Assembly (NCBI RefSeq): GCF_023062595.1
Contig: NZ_JALLAN010000005.1
Location: 124,001 to 188,000 of the forward strand
From: Arthrobacter rhizosphaerae
Lineage (GTDB): Bacteria > Actinomycetota > Actinomycetes > Actinomycetales > Micrococcaceae
DNA: 64,000 nt
Direction: 5' to 3'
The position numbers and the translations under genes are program-made. The first letter of the stretch is position 1, and the number at the start of each line of letters is the position of its first letter. The notes beneath the pieces were generated by a model, which was given only the letters and a program-made list of their open reading frames with translations, searched no databases and was not told where the DNA came from. Shown piece after piece: positions 41,752 to 50,440 of this stretch.

Positions 41752-42120
41752 CTATTCAGACGGGTTGACGTCGGCAATGCCGACGAAGCGCGTCCCGATG
41801 CCATCGAACTCGCTCCTTACGAAACCGGGCGCGGGTGGCGGCACCTCACCCGGGCTGTGGTGGGCGCAGCTGACGTATGTGAAGTCCGGCCACCATTTCT
41901 TGGGCCGCGCGGCCTCGGAATATCCACAGACATCGCACTGAAGATGAACCCACACCGGCCGCTTTCCTGTTCGGTTGGCTCGGGATTGCACCAGCCACGG
42001 CGGCGGGTTGTCGAGTATTTCACGCAGCTCCGCCTCCGAAAGCCGGGAGGGAATGCCGTGGCGCTGGGCCATTTCAAGGGGAACGTCCAGGGCTATTGCG
42101 GCGTCGCGTCTGCTCATCAT
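41752..42120 (-). CDS. Small zinc-ribbon-like protein, function unknown
   Basis: This protein of about 122 residues has an N-terminal helical part with SRLSEAELREILDNPPPWLVQSR. A small Cys-rich segment (LQCDVCGYSEA and YVSCAHH) could bind one metal ion. The NPPPWL region resembles the end of a DUF5997-type domain known from actinobacteria, but I cannot confirm the family. The start at 42120 (ATGATGAGC) is a choice; an upstream GTG at 42159 would add 13 residues. Confidence 0.6.
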   Translation of the reverse strand: MMSRRDAAIALDVPLEMAQRHGIPSRLSEAELREILDNPPPWLVQSRANRTGKRPVWVHLQCDVCGYSEAARPKKWWPDFTYVSCAHHSPGEVPPPAPGFVRSEFDGIGTRFVGIADVNPSE

Positions 42121-42162
42121 CACAGTCAACTTTACGTGAGTCCGGGGTGTCCCGATCACTTC

Positions 42163-42534
42163 TCAGCCAGCCAGGACAATCCCGACCCCGGCAGCAGCCA
42201 GTCCGGCGAGCAGATTGGCGGTTATGTTCAGGAAAGCAGCTCCAAAGCGCTGTTCGCTCACCAACCGGACGGTCGCCGTCGTCCATGAACTGAAAGTGGT
42301 CAAGCCCCCTGCAAGGCCAGTGGCCAAGCCTGTCTGCAGCTCGGGACCCAACCCCAGCCGGCCGCTGATTCCCAGGGACAGGCCGATGATGAGGGAGCCC
42401 GTCACATTTACCAGGAAGGTAGCCCAGGGCCAATGGGAGCGGGAAGCGGCGCGGTGGGCAAACAAAGTGTCAACAGCGAAGCGGAGAAGGGCGCCCGCTA
42501 CACCGAAAAACCCAACGAGCAGCGCAGCGGTCAT
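42163..42534 (-). CDS. crcB: Fluoride ion channel subunit (CrcB/FluC)
   Basis: This 123-residue protein has four membrane helices, with LLRFAVDT, FLVNVTGSLIIG and TTFSSWT blocks typical of FluC channels, which release fluoride from the cytoplasm. It overlaps the other FluC gene by four bases, so the two chains are made together. The pair probably works as a dual-topology heterodimer. Confidence 0.93.
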   Translation of the reverse strand: MTAALLVGFFGVAGALLRFAVDTLFAHRAASRSHWPWATFLVNVTGSLIIGLSLGISGRLGLGPELQTGLATGLAGGLTTFSSWTTATVRLVSEQRFGAAFLNITANLLAGLAAAGVGIVLAG

Positions 42535-42965
42535 TGCGCCCCTCCGGTGAAGTCAGCGGCGGCCTTACCGGCCTTCCATCCGGCCGCGGCGGCGCCAAGC
42601 CCGAGGATAAGGGACAGCCCGAGGTAGAGAACCCACAGTGAATGCTGCCCGTCGCGGATCTGCCTGTCGAGGGCGAAAACAACAGCGGAGAACGTGGTGA
42701 AGGAACCCAGGATGCCCGGACCTAGCCCTGCCCTGAGCCAAAAAGATGTCCGCGGACGGGCTATCCACAATGTAGTCAGGAGGGCCAGGATAAAGCTGCC
42801 GCCTACATTGATGGCCAGGGTTGTCCAAGGAAGGGATCCCGGGTGCTCGGGGAACAGCAGACCCAGCCCGTACCGGAGTTCAGTTCCTGCCAGGCCTCCG
42901 ACAGCGACTGCGAGCCATGCTTTCCAACCCGGAGCCTTGAGGGCGTTTATCCAATAGGAACCCAT
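42531..42965 (-). CDS. crcB: Fluoride ion channel subunit (CrcB/FluC)
   Basis: This 144-residue FluC protein has the family blocks ELRYGLGLLFP, INVGGSFILALL and GSFTTFSAV over four helices. The polar track Asn and the Thr/Ser filter residues are in place. It begins directly after the stop of the DtxR-family gene and ends overlapping its partner. I see no fluoride riboswitch ahead of it. Confidence 0.93.
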   Translation of the reverse strand: MGSYWINALKAPGWKAWLAVAVGGLAGTELRYGLGLLFPEHPGSLPWTTLAINVGGSFILALLTTLWIARPRTSFWLRAGLGPGILGSFTTFSAVVFALDRQIRDGQHSLWVLYLGLSLILGLGAAAAGWKAGKAAADFTGGAQ

Positions 42966-43679
42966 TCAGAGGACCGGGAGCCGGCAGCCGGCGTGAGCGG
43001 TCTCGCTGTGGACCCACAGGGCCGAGGTGATTTCGTCGGCGAGGTCAAACTCGCGGCGCACGTCACCGGAACCTATCCTCACGACGAGCGGCCCGCCGAA
43101 GGGTTTCCGGCCGACTACTTCGACGTTGGCGTCAAGATCAATCTCCTCAGCAGAGAGATAGCGCAGGAGGTCAGGGTTTTCATCGCTGATCCTGGTAATT
43201 TTCCCGGTGTGGCCCTCGTCCAGCTCACTCAGCCGGTGGGCTGGCGGCATTTTGACCGAACCGTCCGCAGCGGGAATGGGATCTCCGTGGGGATCGCGGA
43301 GCGGGTTCCCTAACTTCTCGGCCATGCGCTCGATAAAGGTGTCCGAAACCGCGTGTTCCAGGTGCTCCGCTTCATCATGGACTTCGTCCCAGCTGTAGCC
43401 CAGCTCCTGCACGAGGTAGGTTTCGATCAGCCGGTGCCGCCGGACCATGGAAAGGGCCAGGCGGATCCCATCGTCTGTCAAGGTGATGGCGCTATAGGGC
43501 TTATGGTCAACCAGCCCTTGTTCCTTGAGCTTCCGGACCATCTCCGAAACGGAGGAGTTTGCAACGCCCAGGCGCTGGGCCAGTTGCGAGGAAGTGATGG
43601 GCTTGTCCTGCCACTCCGTAAAGGAGTAGATGACCTTGACGTAGTCCTCGATGGAGGAGGATGGCGCGCTGGTCTTCAC
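42966..43679 (-). CDS. DtxR-family metal-dependent repressor (MntR/IdeR type)
   Basis: This 237-residue regulator has an N-terminal winged helix (ITSSQLAQRLGVANSSVSEMVRKLKEQGLV), a metal-binding and dimerization domain (RRHRLIETYLVQELGYSWDEVHDEAEHLEHAVSD), and a C-terminal SH3/FeoA-like domain. Such proteins repress iron or manganese uptake genes when the metal is abundant. It starts with GTG seven bases after TAGGCT, so it is probably leaderless. Whether it senses Mn or Fe is not clear from sequence. Its two downstream FluC genes are likely just co-transcribed. Confidence 0.9.
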   Translation of the reverse strand: MKTSAPSSSIEDYVKVIYSFTEWQDKPITSSQLAQRLGVANSSVSEMVRKLKEQGLVDHKPYSAITLTDDGIRLALSMVRRHRLIETYLVQELGYSWDEVHDEAEHLEHAVSDTFIERMAEKLGNPLRDPHGDPIPAADGSVKMPPAHRLSELDEGHTGKITRISDENPDLLRYLSAEEIDLDANVEVVGRKPFGGPLVVRIGSGDVRREFDLADEITSALWVHSETAHAGCRLPVL

Positions 43680-43686
43680 GGAACCA

Positions 43687-43692
43687 AGCCTA
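43687..43692 (-). promoter_or_regulatory. -10 box of the DtxR-family gene, probably leaderless
   Basis: On the minus strand TAGGCT ends seven bases before the GTG start, and the gap (TGGTTCC) has no ribosome-binding sequence. Confidence 0.5.
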
Positions 43693-43710
43693 CCGCTATG
43701 TCCCCTAGCC

Positions 43711-44469
43711 TCACGCCTTAAAAGCCTTCCAGGACTGGGTCAGATAGGGGAGACCGACGGCCGCGCCAGGGCGGTGGCCCAGGTGCTCATGAAGGTACCA
43801 CTCGAGATTTGCTGTGACTTTCGCACGGACAGCACTCGAGGCGGCAAGGTAATAGCTGCGGGACTTGGTGAGTTCGAGGATGTCTTCGGGCGTCAGCCGG
43901 TCTTCCCAGCGCGTGAGATGGCTTTCCAGCCCGACGAATTCGGGCCCCACCACGGGCCGAAAGTGCGGTTTGAGGACGTCGCCGGCATGCATGATGCGGG
44001 AAAGCCTGTGCACCCAAGGCACTGAGGTGTCCAGTTGGTTCCAGATGAGCCCCAGCACTCCCTCCGGACGGAGGATCCGGGCAGCCTCTGTGCTGGCGCG
44101 CAGGGGATCGCACCAGTGCCATGCCTGGGCGACAGTTACGACGTCGAACGCGGCGTCCCCGAGGCCGGTGGACTCCGCGGCGGCCTCAATTGCAGTGACT
44201 CCCGGCAGCGCCGTGCGCAGCTGCTCAAGCATGTCCGGGGAAGGATCGACGGCGGTCACCTGCAGCCCGCGTTGGACCAGCAGCGCGGTGTACTTCCCCG
44301 TTCCGGCCCCGACGTCGGCAACGTCACGCGCCGTGGCCGGCACCAGCCAGTCCACGGAGTCGAGAGGGTAATCCGGGCGGACACGGTCATAGTGCTCGCC
44401 GCCGTCCTGGAAAGCCATTCCCAGTTCGCGGCGGCGTTGCTGATGAAGTTTGGGGCCTCCCCGCGCCAC
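43711..44469 (-). CDS. Class I SAM-dependent methyltransferase
   Basis: This 252-residue protein has the Rossmann-fold motif DVGAGTGKYTALL, then AVDPSPDML and the substrate-side segment VAQAWHWCDP, as in UbiE/Trm-type methyltransferases. The substrate is unknown. The GTG at 44469 has GGAGAG upstream. It stands alone between the DtxR gene and the aminotransferase gene. Confidence 0.85.
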   Translation of the reverse strand: MARGGPKLHQQRRRELGMAFQDGGEHYDRVRPDYPLDSVDWLVPATARDVADVGAGTGKYTALLVQRGLQVTAVDPSPDMLEQLRTALPGVTAIEAAAESTGLGDAAFDVVTVAQAWHWCDPLRASTEAARILRPEGVLGLIWNQLDTSVPWVHRLSRIMHAGDVLKPHFRPVVGPEFVGLESHLTRWEDRLTPEDILELTKSRSYYLAASSAVRAKVTANLEWYLHEHLGHRPGAAVGLPYLTQSWKAFKA

Positions 44470-44527
44470 GCGTACTCTCCTCTGGCCGGCTGTTGGTTAC
44501 CCCTTGAATTTACCTCTTCAGCGCCGG

Positions 44528-45949
44528 TCAGTCTTCCGTGCAGGGCGCGGCTCCGGCGGTCCCCGGAGTGTTTGGTGCCCATTCCGGGTAGGTGCGGGTG
44601 TCGTTTGCCGGCACCCAGCGTCCGGCATCCACTACGTAGTCCCAGCCGAGGCCCGTACGACGAAGCTCCTCGATGCCCGCCAGCAGACGCTGGGCATCCT
44701 CGAGACGGGAGCCCAAGCCGAAGCTCGCCCGCAACGATCCTGAGGGCAGGCCCAGACGTTTGAGGAGCGGATGGGCGCAGAAACGGCCGTCGCGGAGCCC
44801 GACGCCGTGCTCCGCGGACAAGTACGCCGCCACAAGGCCCGCGTCGTAGCCCTCCACCGAGAAGTTCACGACCCCGATGGTGCCCGTGGAGGAATCGGTG
44901 TCACTGAAGATCTGGTGAACGGTGACGCCTTCAATTTTCTGCAACCCTTCGACCAGGAAGGAGCGGATGGCGGACTCGTGGGCGTGCCACAGGTCCTGGT
45001 CCAGAGCAGCAATGACCTGGGTGGCCCTGGCAAGCGTCGCGGCGCCCAGAACGTTCGGGGAGCCGCCCTCATGGCGCGCCGGGCCAGTTGTCCAGCTGAC
45101 GCTGTCCAGCCTGGCTTCGCGGACCGCGCCGCCGCCGGCGAGGTGGGGTGTGCCGGCGTCGAGCCAGTCAGGGCGGCCCACCAGAACGCCGGAACCAAAC
45201 GGCGCATAGAGCTTGTGACCCGAAAAGGCGAGGTAATCGACGTCGTCCGCTGCGATGTTGATGCGGCGGTGCGGAGCAAGCTGGGCTGCGTCAACGACGA
45301 TCCGGGCGCCGAATTCGTGCGCCAGCGCGGCCAGTTCGCGAATGGGCAGGATTTCACCGGTGACGTTTGAAGCTCCGGTGACGGCAAGCAGGCTGATATC
45401 ACCTTGCTCCAGCTCTGCGCGAAGGTTCGCGATGGTGCCGGCGAGGGTGCCCTCTGCGACGACACTGCGGTGCGGGACTCCCTGCCACGGCAGAAGGTTG
45501 GCGTGGTGTTCGATGTCGAGGTACAGCACCTCACCGATGTGCTGGCCAGCTGCTACGGGGAGGCATCCGGCCAGGAGATTCAGGGAATCAGTGGTGTTGC
45601 GCGTAAAAATCACGGAATCGTCGGAGCGGCCGCCTACGAAGTCGCGCACAATGCTGCGTGAGTTCTCATAAACGGAGGTGCTGATCTGTGAGGCGTAACC
45701 AGCGCCGCGGTGGACACTCGCGTAATACGGCAGGATCTCGTTCAGGTAGGCCGAGACAACCGAGAGAGCCGGAGCCGACGCGCCATAGTCGAGGTTGGCG
45801 TAGCGGATGTGTCCGCCCTGGATGAGGGGTGCCTGGATTTCCGCACCCGTAACGGCTGCAAGCGGACGACGGGAAACGGAGAGGCCGGCGTGCGGTTCGC
45901 CAAAAGAAGCGTCAGGGGCGGCATCGGGGGAGTAAATGGCAGTAGTCAA
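44528..45949 (-). CDS. Class V aminotransferase, cysteine desulfurase-like
   Basis: This 473-residue PLP enzyme has the cofactor Lys in FSGHKLYAPFGSGVLVG, the block VTGASNVTGEILPI and the Asp and Gln that hold PLP (VVDAAQLAPH), as in SufS/CsdA-type proteins. The C-terminal active-site Cys loop is less clear, so it may be a desulfurase or a related lyase. A SAM-type riboswitch lies upstream, which places the gene in sulfur metabolism. The start is TTG at 45949, with GAGGTCC upstream. An ORF on the opposite strand is a shadow. Confidence 0.85.
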   Translation of the reverse strand: MTTAIYSPDAAPDASFGEPHAGLSVSRRPLAAVTGAEIQAPLIQGGHIRYANLDYGASAPALSVVSAYLNEILPYYASVHRGAGYASQISTSVYENSRSIVRDFVGGRSDDSVIFTRNTTDSLNLLAGCLPVAAGQHIGEVLYLDIEHHANLLPWQGVPHRSVVAEGTLAGTIANLRAELEQGDISLLAVTGASNVTGEILPIRELAALAHEFGARIVVDAAQLAPHRRINIAADDVDYLAFSGHKLYAPFGSGVLVGRPDWLDAGTPHLAGGGAVREARLDSVSWTTGPARHEGGSPNVLGAATLARATQVIAALDQDLWHAHESAIRSFLVEGLQKIEGVTVHQIFSDTDSSTGTIGVVNFSVEGYDAGLVAAYLSAEHGVGLRDGRFCAHPLLKRLGLPSGSLRASFGLGSRLEDAQRLLAGIEELRRTGLGWDYVVDAGRWVPANDTRTYPEWAPNTPGTAGAAPCTED

Positions 45950-46014
45950 GAGGACCTCACTGGGACAGGACCCCTTAGCAGGGATCCGCGCTTGCCGGGT
46001 CCGTTCCGGACCGG

Positions 46015-46097
46015 CCTGGTCGTCACCCGGGGCACCCCACCGCGAATGGAGGGTTGCCGGCCAGCAAACCGGGGTTTAGCGCTGGCACTCGTGACCT
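46015..46097 (-). ncRNA. SAM-responsive riboswitch (SAM-I/IV clan)
   Basis: Read on the minus strand, GGTCACGAGTGCCAGCG is followed by CCCCGGTTTGCTGGCCGGCAA, CCCTCC, CGGTGGGGTGCCCCGGGTGA and a closing GACC. The P1 arms GGTC and GACC pair, and the CCAGCG, GCTGGCCGGC and GGTGGGGTGCCCC segments match the conserved core of actinobacterial SAM-sensing leaders. The switch sits about 65 bases ahead of the aminotransferase start. It should lower expression when SAM is abundant. Confidence 0.8.
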
Positions 46098-46199
46098 GTT
46101 ATCGAGCTTAAGACATTCAGTGAGTCATGAAAAAGTTGATCCGAATGTTAAGCCGATTGTTACGGCGGGTAGAGAAAAGGCCGTTTGGTCGAACAAAAC

Positions 46200-46235
46200 G
46201 ACGGCGGAACACCCGTGGTGGGATGTTCCGCCGTC
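46200..46235 (-). terminator. Rho-independent terminator of hisN
   Basis: A 12-bp perfect stem (GACGGCGGAACA with TGTTCCGCCGTC) lies just after the hisN stop on the minus strand and is followed by GTTTTGTT. Confidence 0.9.
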
Positions 46236-46258
46236 AATAATTCGTCAGCTGGCTTAGC

Positions 46259-47071
46259 CTACAAGAGGTCGTCCAAATCGGGGTTGAGCCGCTTGAGCAC
46301 TTCGGAGTGGAGGATCGAGTTGGTTGCCAGGGCATTGCCTCCGAAGGGACCGTCGGCCCCCTCCAGCGACGTGAACCGTCCGCCCGCCTCGGTCACGATG
46401 GGAACCAGCGCTGCCATGTCGTAAAGATTCAGTTCGGGTTCGCAGGCTATATCCACTGCCCCCTCTGCAACGAGGCAATAGGACCAGAAATCTCCGTATG
46501 CCCGCGTCCTCCAGACCTCTTCAGTCAGTCCCAGGAACTCATTGAGGTTCCCACGCTCCTTCCAGCCACCAAGGCTGGAGTAGGACAACGAAGCGTCCGA
46601 GAGTTCCGAAACGTTTGAGACCCGCAGCCTGGTGGCCGCAGCCAGGGACCGGCCCATGTATGCCCCGGCACCTTTGGCCGCCCACCAACGTTTGCCCAGC
46701 GCGGGCGCACTGACAAGGCCAACGACGGGTTCGCCTTCATCCACGAGGGCGATGAGGGTGGCCCACACCGGCACACCTCTAACGAAGTTTTTGGTTCCGT
46801 CGATGGGATCGATGATCCAGCGACGGGAACCGTGCCCTGAGCTTCCGAACTCCTCACCGAGGACGGCGTCACGGGGGCGCGAGCGGGACAGCTGTCCTCG
46901 GATGGATTCCTCGGCAGCCTTGTCAGCGTCTGTAACCGGTGTCAGATCAGGCTTCGTTTCGATCTGAAGGTCAAGCGCCTTAAAGCGGCTCATGGTCTGG
47001 TCGTCCACGGAGTCTGCCAGGACGTGGGCGAGGCGCAGGTCATCGTTGTAGCTCGAAGCGGGTTGGGTCAT
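46259..47071 (-). CDS. hisN: Histidinol-phosphatase (inositol monophosphatase family)
   Basis: This 270-residue enzyme has the IMPase metal site in GEEFG and DPIDGTKNF and the C-terminal [11 protein letters not shown], and should hydrolyse L-histidinol phosphate. The family also includes inositol and fructose phosphatases. The order aroA-rsgA-hisN is common in actinobacteria, and there hisN is the accepted assignment. It is transcribed after rsgA and ends at a strong terminator. Confidence 0.9.
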   Translation of the reverse strand: MTQPASSYNDDLRLAHVLADSVDDQTMSRFKALDLQIETKPDLTPVTDADKAAEESIRGQLSRSRPRDAVLGEEFGSSGHGSRRWIIDPIDGTKNFVRGVPVWATLIALVDEGEPVVGLVSAPALGKRWWAAKGAGAYMGRSLAAATRLRVSNVSELSDASLSYSSLGGWKERGNLNEFLGLTEEVWRTRAYGDFWSYCLVAEGAVDIACEPELNLYDMAALVPIVTEAGGRFTSLEGADGPFGGNALATNSILHSEVLKRLNPDLDDLL

Positions 47072-47149
47072 GGTTCCAAACTACCGTCTCGGCGGCCTTC
47101 AGGCCGGGAAGCCGTGTGGCAACGCCGCCAATATGACCGCAGCGGGTCC

Positions 47150-48265
47150 TTAGGAGACGCTGCCGAGCTCCTTGGTCTCTTGGGCTTCCATGCGCGGATC
47201 TGTGCCGAGGAGGCGTCGGAGCGAAGCGAGCCGTGCGGCGCCCGAAGCACCGGCATGCCCTTCGGCCACCCAGGCATCCACTCCGCAGTTGACGGCTGTG
47301 GTGTCGTGCTTGCAGCCGCGTTCACAAGCCTCGGTCCCAGGCTCTAGGTCCGGGAAGGAGTGCAGGATCCTGTCCGGATCCACGTGGGCGAGGCCGAAGG
47401 ACCGGATTCCGGGTGTGTCGATGATCCAGCTCCCCGTGGGAGCGCCGGTGACTTTCAAGGCAAGGGCCGACGACGACGTGTGGCGGCCGCGGCCCGTCAC
47501 CGCATTCACTCCTCCCGTCGCCCGCTCAGCGCCGGTGAGGGCGTTCACCATCGTGGACTTGCCGACGCCCGAGTGACCGAGCATAACGGTGACCTTGCCA
47601 TCAAGGTGATGGCGCAGCTGCGCGACTGCTTCGCGGTCCAGCCGGGCCGACAGTCCATCATCCGAGCGGGCATCAATACCTGAGGCCGCTGAGTCCGCGG
47701 TTCGACTGATAATGACGGGAAAATCCAGATGGCGGTAGTTGGCCAGCAGTTCTGCCGGGTCCTTGACGTCCGCCTTGGTTACCAGCAGCAGGGGGTCGAT
47801 GCCGGCGTCGTACGCTGCAACGAGCGCGCGATCAATGAAACCAGTCCGCGGCTCCGGATTGGCCGCTGCAACCACGATGACAAGCTGATCCGCATTGGCC
47901 ACCACGGCGCGCTCAATAGGATCGGTGTCGTCCGCACTCCGGCGCAGCAGGGTTTTGCGGTCTTGAATCCTGACGAGTCGTGCAAGCGTATCCGGCTCTC
48001 CTGAAACGTCTCCCACGAGGGAGACAAAGTCGCCAGCCACCACCGGGGAGCGGCGAAGCTCCCTGGCGCGGGCGGCCACCACTGTCCGTTCATCCCCGGA
48101 ATCTTCGCCCACGACTGCCGTGTACCTGCCCCGGTCTACAGTGATGATCCTCCCGGTCACGGCGTCGTCGTGGCTGGGACGGTCCTTGGTGCGGGGGCGG
48201 GAGCCCTTTTTGGACGGACGGATCCGGACATCGGACTCATCCCAGGACTCAGTGCTGCGTGCCAC
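47150..48265 (-). CDS. rsgA: Ribosome small-subunit-dependent GTPase
   Basis: This 371-residue circularly permuted GTPase helps mature the 30S subunit. The N-terminal OB domain includes GRYTAVVGEDS. The G domain has TKAD in G4 and GHSGVGKSTMVNAL in G1, and a C-terminal zinc finger has CERGCKHDTTAVNC. The GTG at 48265 overlaps the end of aroA by 17 bases, so the genes are coupled. Confidence 0.95.
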   Translation of the reverse strand: MARSTESWDESDVRIRPSKKGSRPRTKDRPSHDDAVTGRIITVDRGRYTAVVGEDSGDERTVVAARARELRRSPVVAGDFVSLVGDVSGEPDTLARLVRIQDRKTLLRRSADDTDPIERAVVANADQLVIVVAAANPEPRTGFIDRALVAAYDAGIDPLLLVTKADVKDPAELLANYRHLDFPVIISRTADSAASGIDARSDDGLSARLDREAVAQLRHHLDGKVTVMLGHSGVGKSTMVNALTGAERATGGVNAVTGRGRHTSSSALALKVTGAPTGSWIIDTPGIRSFGLAHVDPDRILHSFPDLEPGTEACERGCKHDTTAVNCGVDAWVAEGHAGASGAARLASLRRLLGTDPRMEAQETKELGSVS

Positions 48266-49673
48266 CGTTGGAAGCCTCTTCTCGGGCGTGCCGTGGTCGA
48301 CGGCTCGCGCCGGAGCCGGAGTCAGGTCCCTGTGCCAGCATATCGGTCCACATCTGCGGAAATTCAGGCATGGTCTTTGCCGTGGTGGCTATATCTTCGA
48401 CTTCCACACCACGTACTGCGAGGCCCAAAATTGCCCCGGCCGTCGCCATGCGGTGGTCAGCGTAACTGTGGAAGACACCCGGATGGAGCGGGACGGGCCG
48501 GATGAGCAGACCGTCCGGTGTTTCCTCTACGTCCCCACCAAGGCGGTTAATCTCGCTGACCAGGGCAGCAAGGCGATCCGTTTCATGGCCCCGCAGGTGA
48601 GCGATGCCGCTGAGCCTGGACGGACCCGTCGCAAGTGCGCACAGCGCTGCAACTGTCGGGGCAAGTTCGCTCGTGTCGCTGAATTCGACGCCGTTGATCT
48701 CCGTCCCGCCGGTGACGGTCAAGGTTCCGTCCTCGAGACTGACAGTCGCCCCGAATGCCGGGAGGATGCTGCGCCACATATCGCCAACCTGCGTGGTGCC
48801 TTCAGGCCAGTTGGGAATCCGTACCGTTCCACCCGTGGCGACGGCGGCCGCGAGGAAAGGCCCGGCGTTGGACAGGTCCTGTTCGATCCGCTGGTCGAAG
48901 GCACTGATGGGGCCGGGGGAGACCACCCAGTGATGGGGTCGGGAATCGTCTACGGAGACGCCAACGCCGCGAAGTGCCGCCACCGTCATATTGATGTGGT
49001 CAAGGCTGGGGACAGGCGGGCCGACGTGTTCCAGGTGCAGGCCTTCGGTAAAGCGCGCTCCCACCAGCAGCAGGGCAGATACAAACTGCGATGAGGCGCT
49101 GGCATCAATGACCAGGTGCCCGCCGCGAACCTGACCGGTTCCTTCAACCTTAAACGGCAGGGACGACGTCGGGCCCTCTGCTTCTCCGCTGACTGTCACT
49201 CCGAGTGAGGTAAGAGCCGTGATGATTGTGCCCATGGGACGCAACCGTGCGTGCGGATCGCCGTCGAAGAGTGTGCCGCCGTTGCGCAGCGCTGCGAGCG
49301 GAGGAACAAAACGCATCACTGTACCCGCCAGGCCGCAATCTATCGACGCTTCCACGGCAGCGTCGGATCCGGTGATGGGCGACACCTCAAGGTCGGGTCC
49401 GAACACGCTGTCGCCGGGGACCTCGGTAATCGTCGCTCCCAGTTGGCGCAGCGCCTGGATCATCAACGCGGAATCGCGAGAGTGGAGAGGGGCGCGGAGC
49501 CGTGAAGGCCCATCCGCAAGCGCCGCCAGGACAAGGTACCTGTTGGTCAGGGATTTTGATCCTGGAACCGCCACAGTGGCGTTAACAGGACGGGCTGCGT
49601 AGGGCGCCGGCCAGTGCTGGCCGGGCTCAGCCGAAAGGGGTGCTGCGTGCGTGGCTGAGGTGGTTCCAGTCAT
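48249..49673 (-). CDS. aroA: 3-phosphoshikimate 1-carboxyvinyltransferase (EPSP synthase)
   Basis: This 474-residue enzyme joins shikimate 3-phosphate and phosphoenolpyruvate in aromatic amino acid synthesis. It carries the substrate blocks PGSKSLTNRYLV, LAGTVMRFVPPLAAL and DHRMATAGAILGL. It has full length, with a short N-terminal extension before VNATVAVPG. It is the first gene of the aroA-rsgA-hisN set. Confidence 0.96.
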   Translation of the reverse strand: MTGTTSATHAAPLSAEPGQHWPAPYAARPVNATVAVPGSKSLTNRYLVLAALADGPSRLRAPLHSRDSALMIQALRQLGATITEVPGDSVFGPDLEVSPITGSDAAVEASIDCGLAGTVMRFVPPLAALRNGGTLFDGDPHARLRPMGTIITALTSLGVTVSGEAEGPTSSLPFKVEGTGQVRGGHLVIDASASSQFVSALLLVGARFTEGLHLEHVGPPVPSLDHINMTVAALRGVGVSVDDSRPHHWVVSPGPISAFDQRIEQDLSNAGPFLAAAVATGGTVRIPNWPEGTTQVGDMWRSILPAFGATVSLEDGTLTVTGGTEINGVEFSDTSELAPTVAALCALATGPSRLSGIAHLRGHETDRLAALVSEINRLGGDVEETPDGLLIRPVPLHPGVFHSYADHRMATAGAILGLAVRGVEVEDIATTAKTMPEFPQMWTDMLAQGPDSGSGASRRPRHAREEASNGGTQH

Positions 49674-49679
49674 ACGGCT

Positions 49680-50228
49680 TTATGCCCCCACTGCATGGTC
49701 AACGGCCTTGCGGACGGTTTTGTCTGCACGCTTCAGCTGCTTGCCTGTGCTTTTCTTGACGTCTGCGGCCAGATGTCCTGCGCTTTTCCGCGCATCTGCG
49801 GCCAGATGTTCGGCACGCCACGCCAGGCTCGGCTTGCCCGCGGTGTCCACTGAAGCCAAGAGGACCCCTCCGGTCAACGTCATGTTCTTCAGCAACTGAT
49901 TGCGGCGTGTCTGGCGGCCTTCCTTGGTACTGATGTCGGCACTGCGCCATTCCACGAAGGCGTTCAAGGCAGAAATGACAGCCAGGACGCCGGCCGCCAT
50001 CCGTGCCGACTTTCCGAGGGCGAAGCAGAGCCCTGCTCCGATCTGGGTACCGCCGATGAGTCGGGCCAGGAGTTTTTCGTCCGCGGGGAAGGGGAGGGAT
50101 TCAGAAGCGCGCCGTAGCAGGGGAGACAACTGTGCGGCAGTATCGTCCGCGTTCTTGAGCTTATCCACGCCAGCAAGGACAAAACTGGATGCCAGCATGG
50201 GCCGGGCGAGAAAACGGACAAAGGACAT
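49680..50228 (-). CDS. DoxX family membrane protein
   Basis: This 182-residue protein has four predicted helices. The DoxX block MLASSFVLAGVDKLKNADDT and GGTQIGAGLCFALGKSARMAAGVLAVISALN are typical. The basic C-terminal tail is rich in Lys and Ala. Its role is not well defined; some relatives act in oxidative stress. The ATG has AGGAGG eight bases upstream, the strongest ribosome-binding site in the region. It stands between aroA and sigR, reading away from sigR. Confidence 0.85.
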   Translation of the reverse strand: MSFVRFLARPMLASSFVLAGVDKLKNADDTAAQLSPLLRRASESLPFPADEKLLARLIGGTQIGAGLCFALGKSARMAAGVLAVISALNAFVEWRSADISTKEGRQTRRNQLLKNMTLTGGVLLASVDTAGKPSLAWRAEHLAADARKSAGHLAADVKKSTGKQLKRADKTVRKAVDHAVGA

Positions 50229-50297
50229 GAATTTCCTCCTGGATGGACGAGCCGCGCAATCTCCGCGGGGGAACCGGTTCTAGTCTTGCACTTTTGT

Positions 50298-50323
50298 GGA
50301 ATATTTGCCTGCCACCTGTCGTT
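50298..50323 (+). promoter_or_regulatory. SigR/SigH-type promoter of sigR (autoregulation)
   Basis: GGAAT at 50298-50302, an 18-base spacer and GTTG at 50321-50324 match the consensus of promoters read by SigR/SigH-type factors. The site lies 117 bases ahead of the sigR start, as expected for a factor that amplifies its own synthesis after thiol stress. Confidence 0.8.
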
Positions 50324-50440
50324 GTGAAATGCAGGCCCGGGTCACTCCGGCCAGGCGCGGCTTGATGGTCTGGCGGTCTGACCGGAAGCAGGGACGTCCC
50401 GCAGATTTATTGACGTCCGCATACAGAGTGGAGATCAAGT

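Larger units (their letters stand above)
45950..46258. other. Gap holding the SAM riboswitch, its downstream hairpins and the hisN terminator
   Basis: This gap has no gene. It holds the riboswitch of the aminotransferase (46015-46097) and two hairpins between it and the start codon. Those are GGTCCG-TTC-CGGACC at 45998-46012 and a second at 45968-45987. The hisN terminator is at 46200-46235. The 46100-46199 part is AT-richer and probably holds the promoter of the aminotransferase. Confidence 0.8.

Noticed and set aside
42966-43710. A fluoride riboswitch ahead of the fluC genes
   Set aside because: The stretch upstream of the first fluC gene is the coding sequence of the DtxR-family gene and shows no crcB motif.
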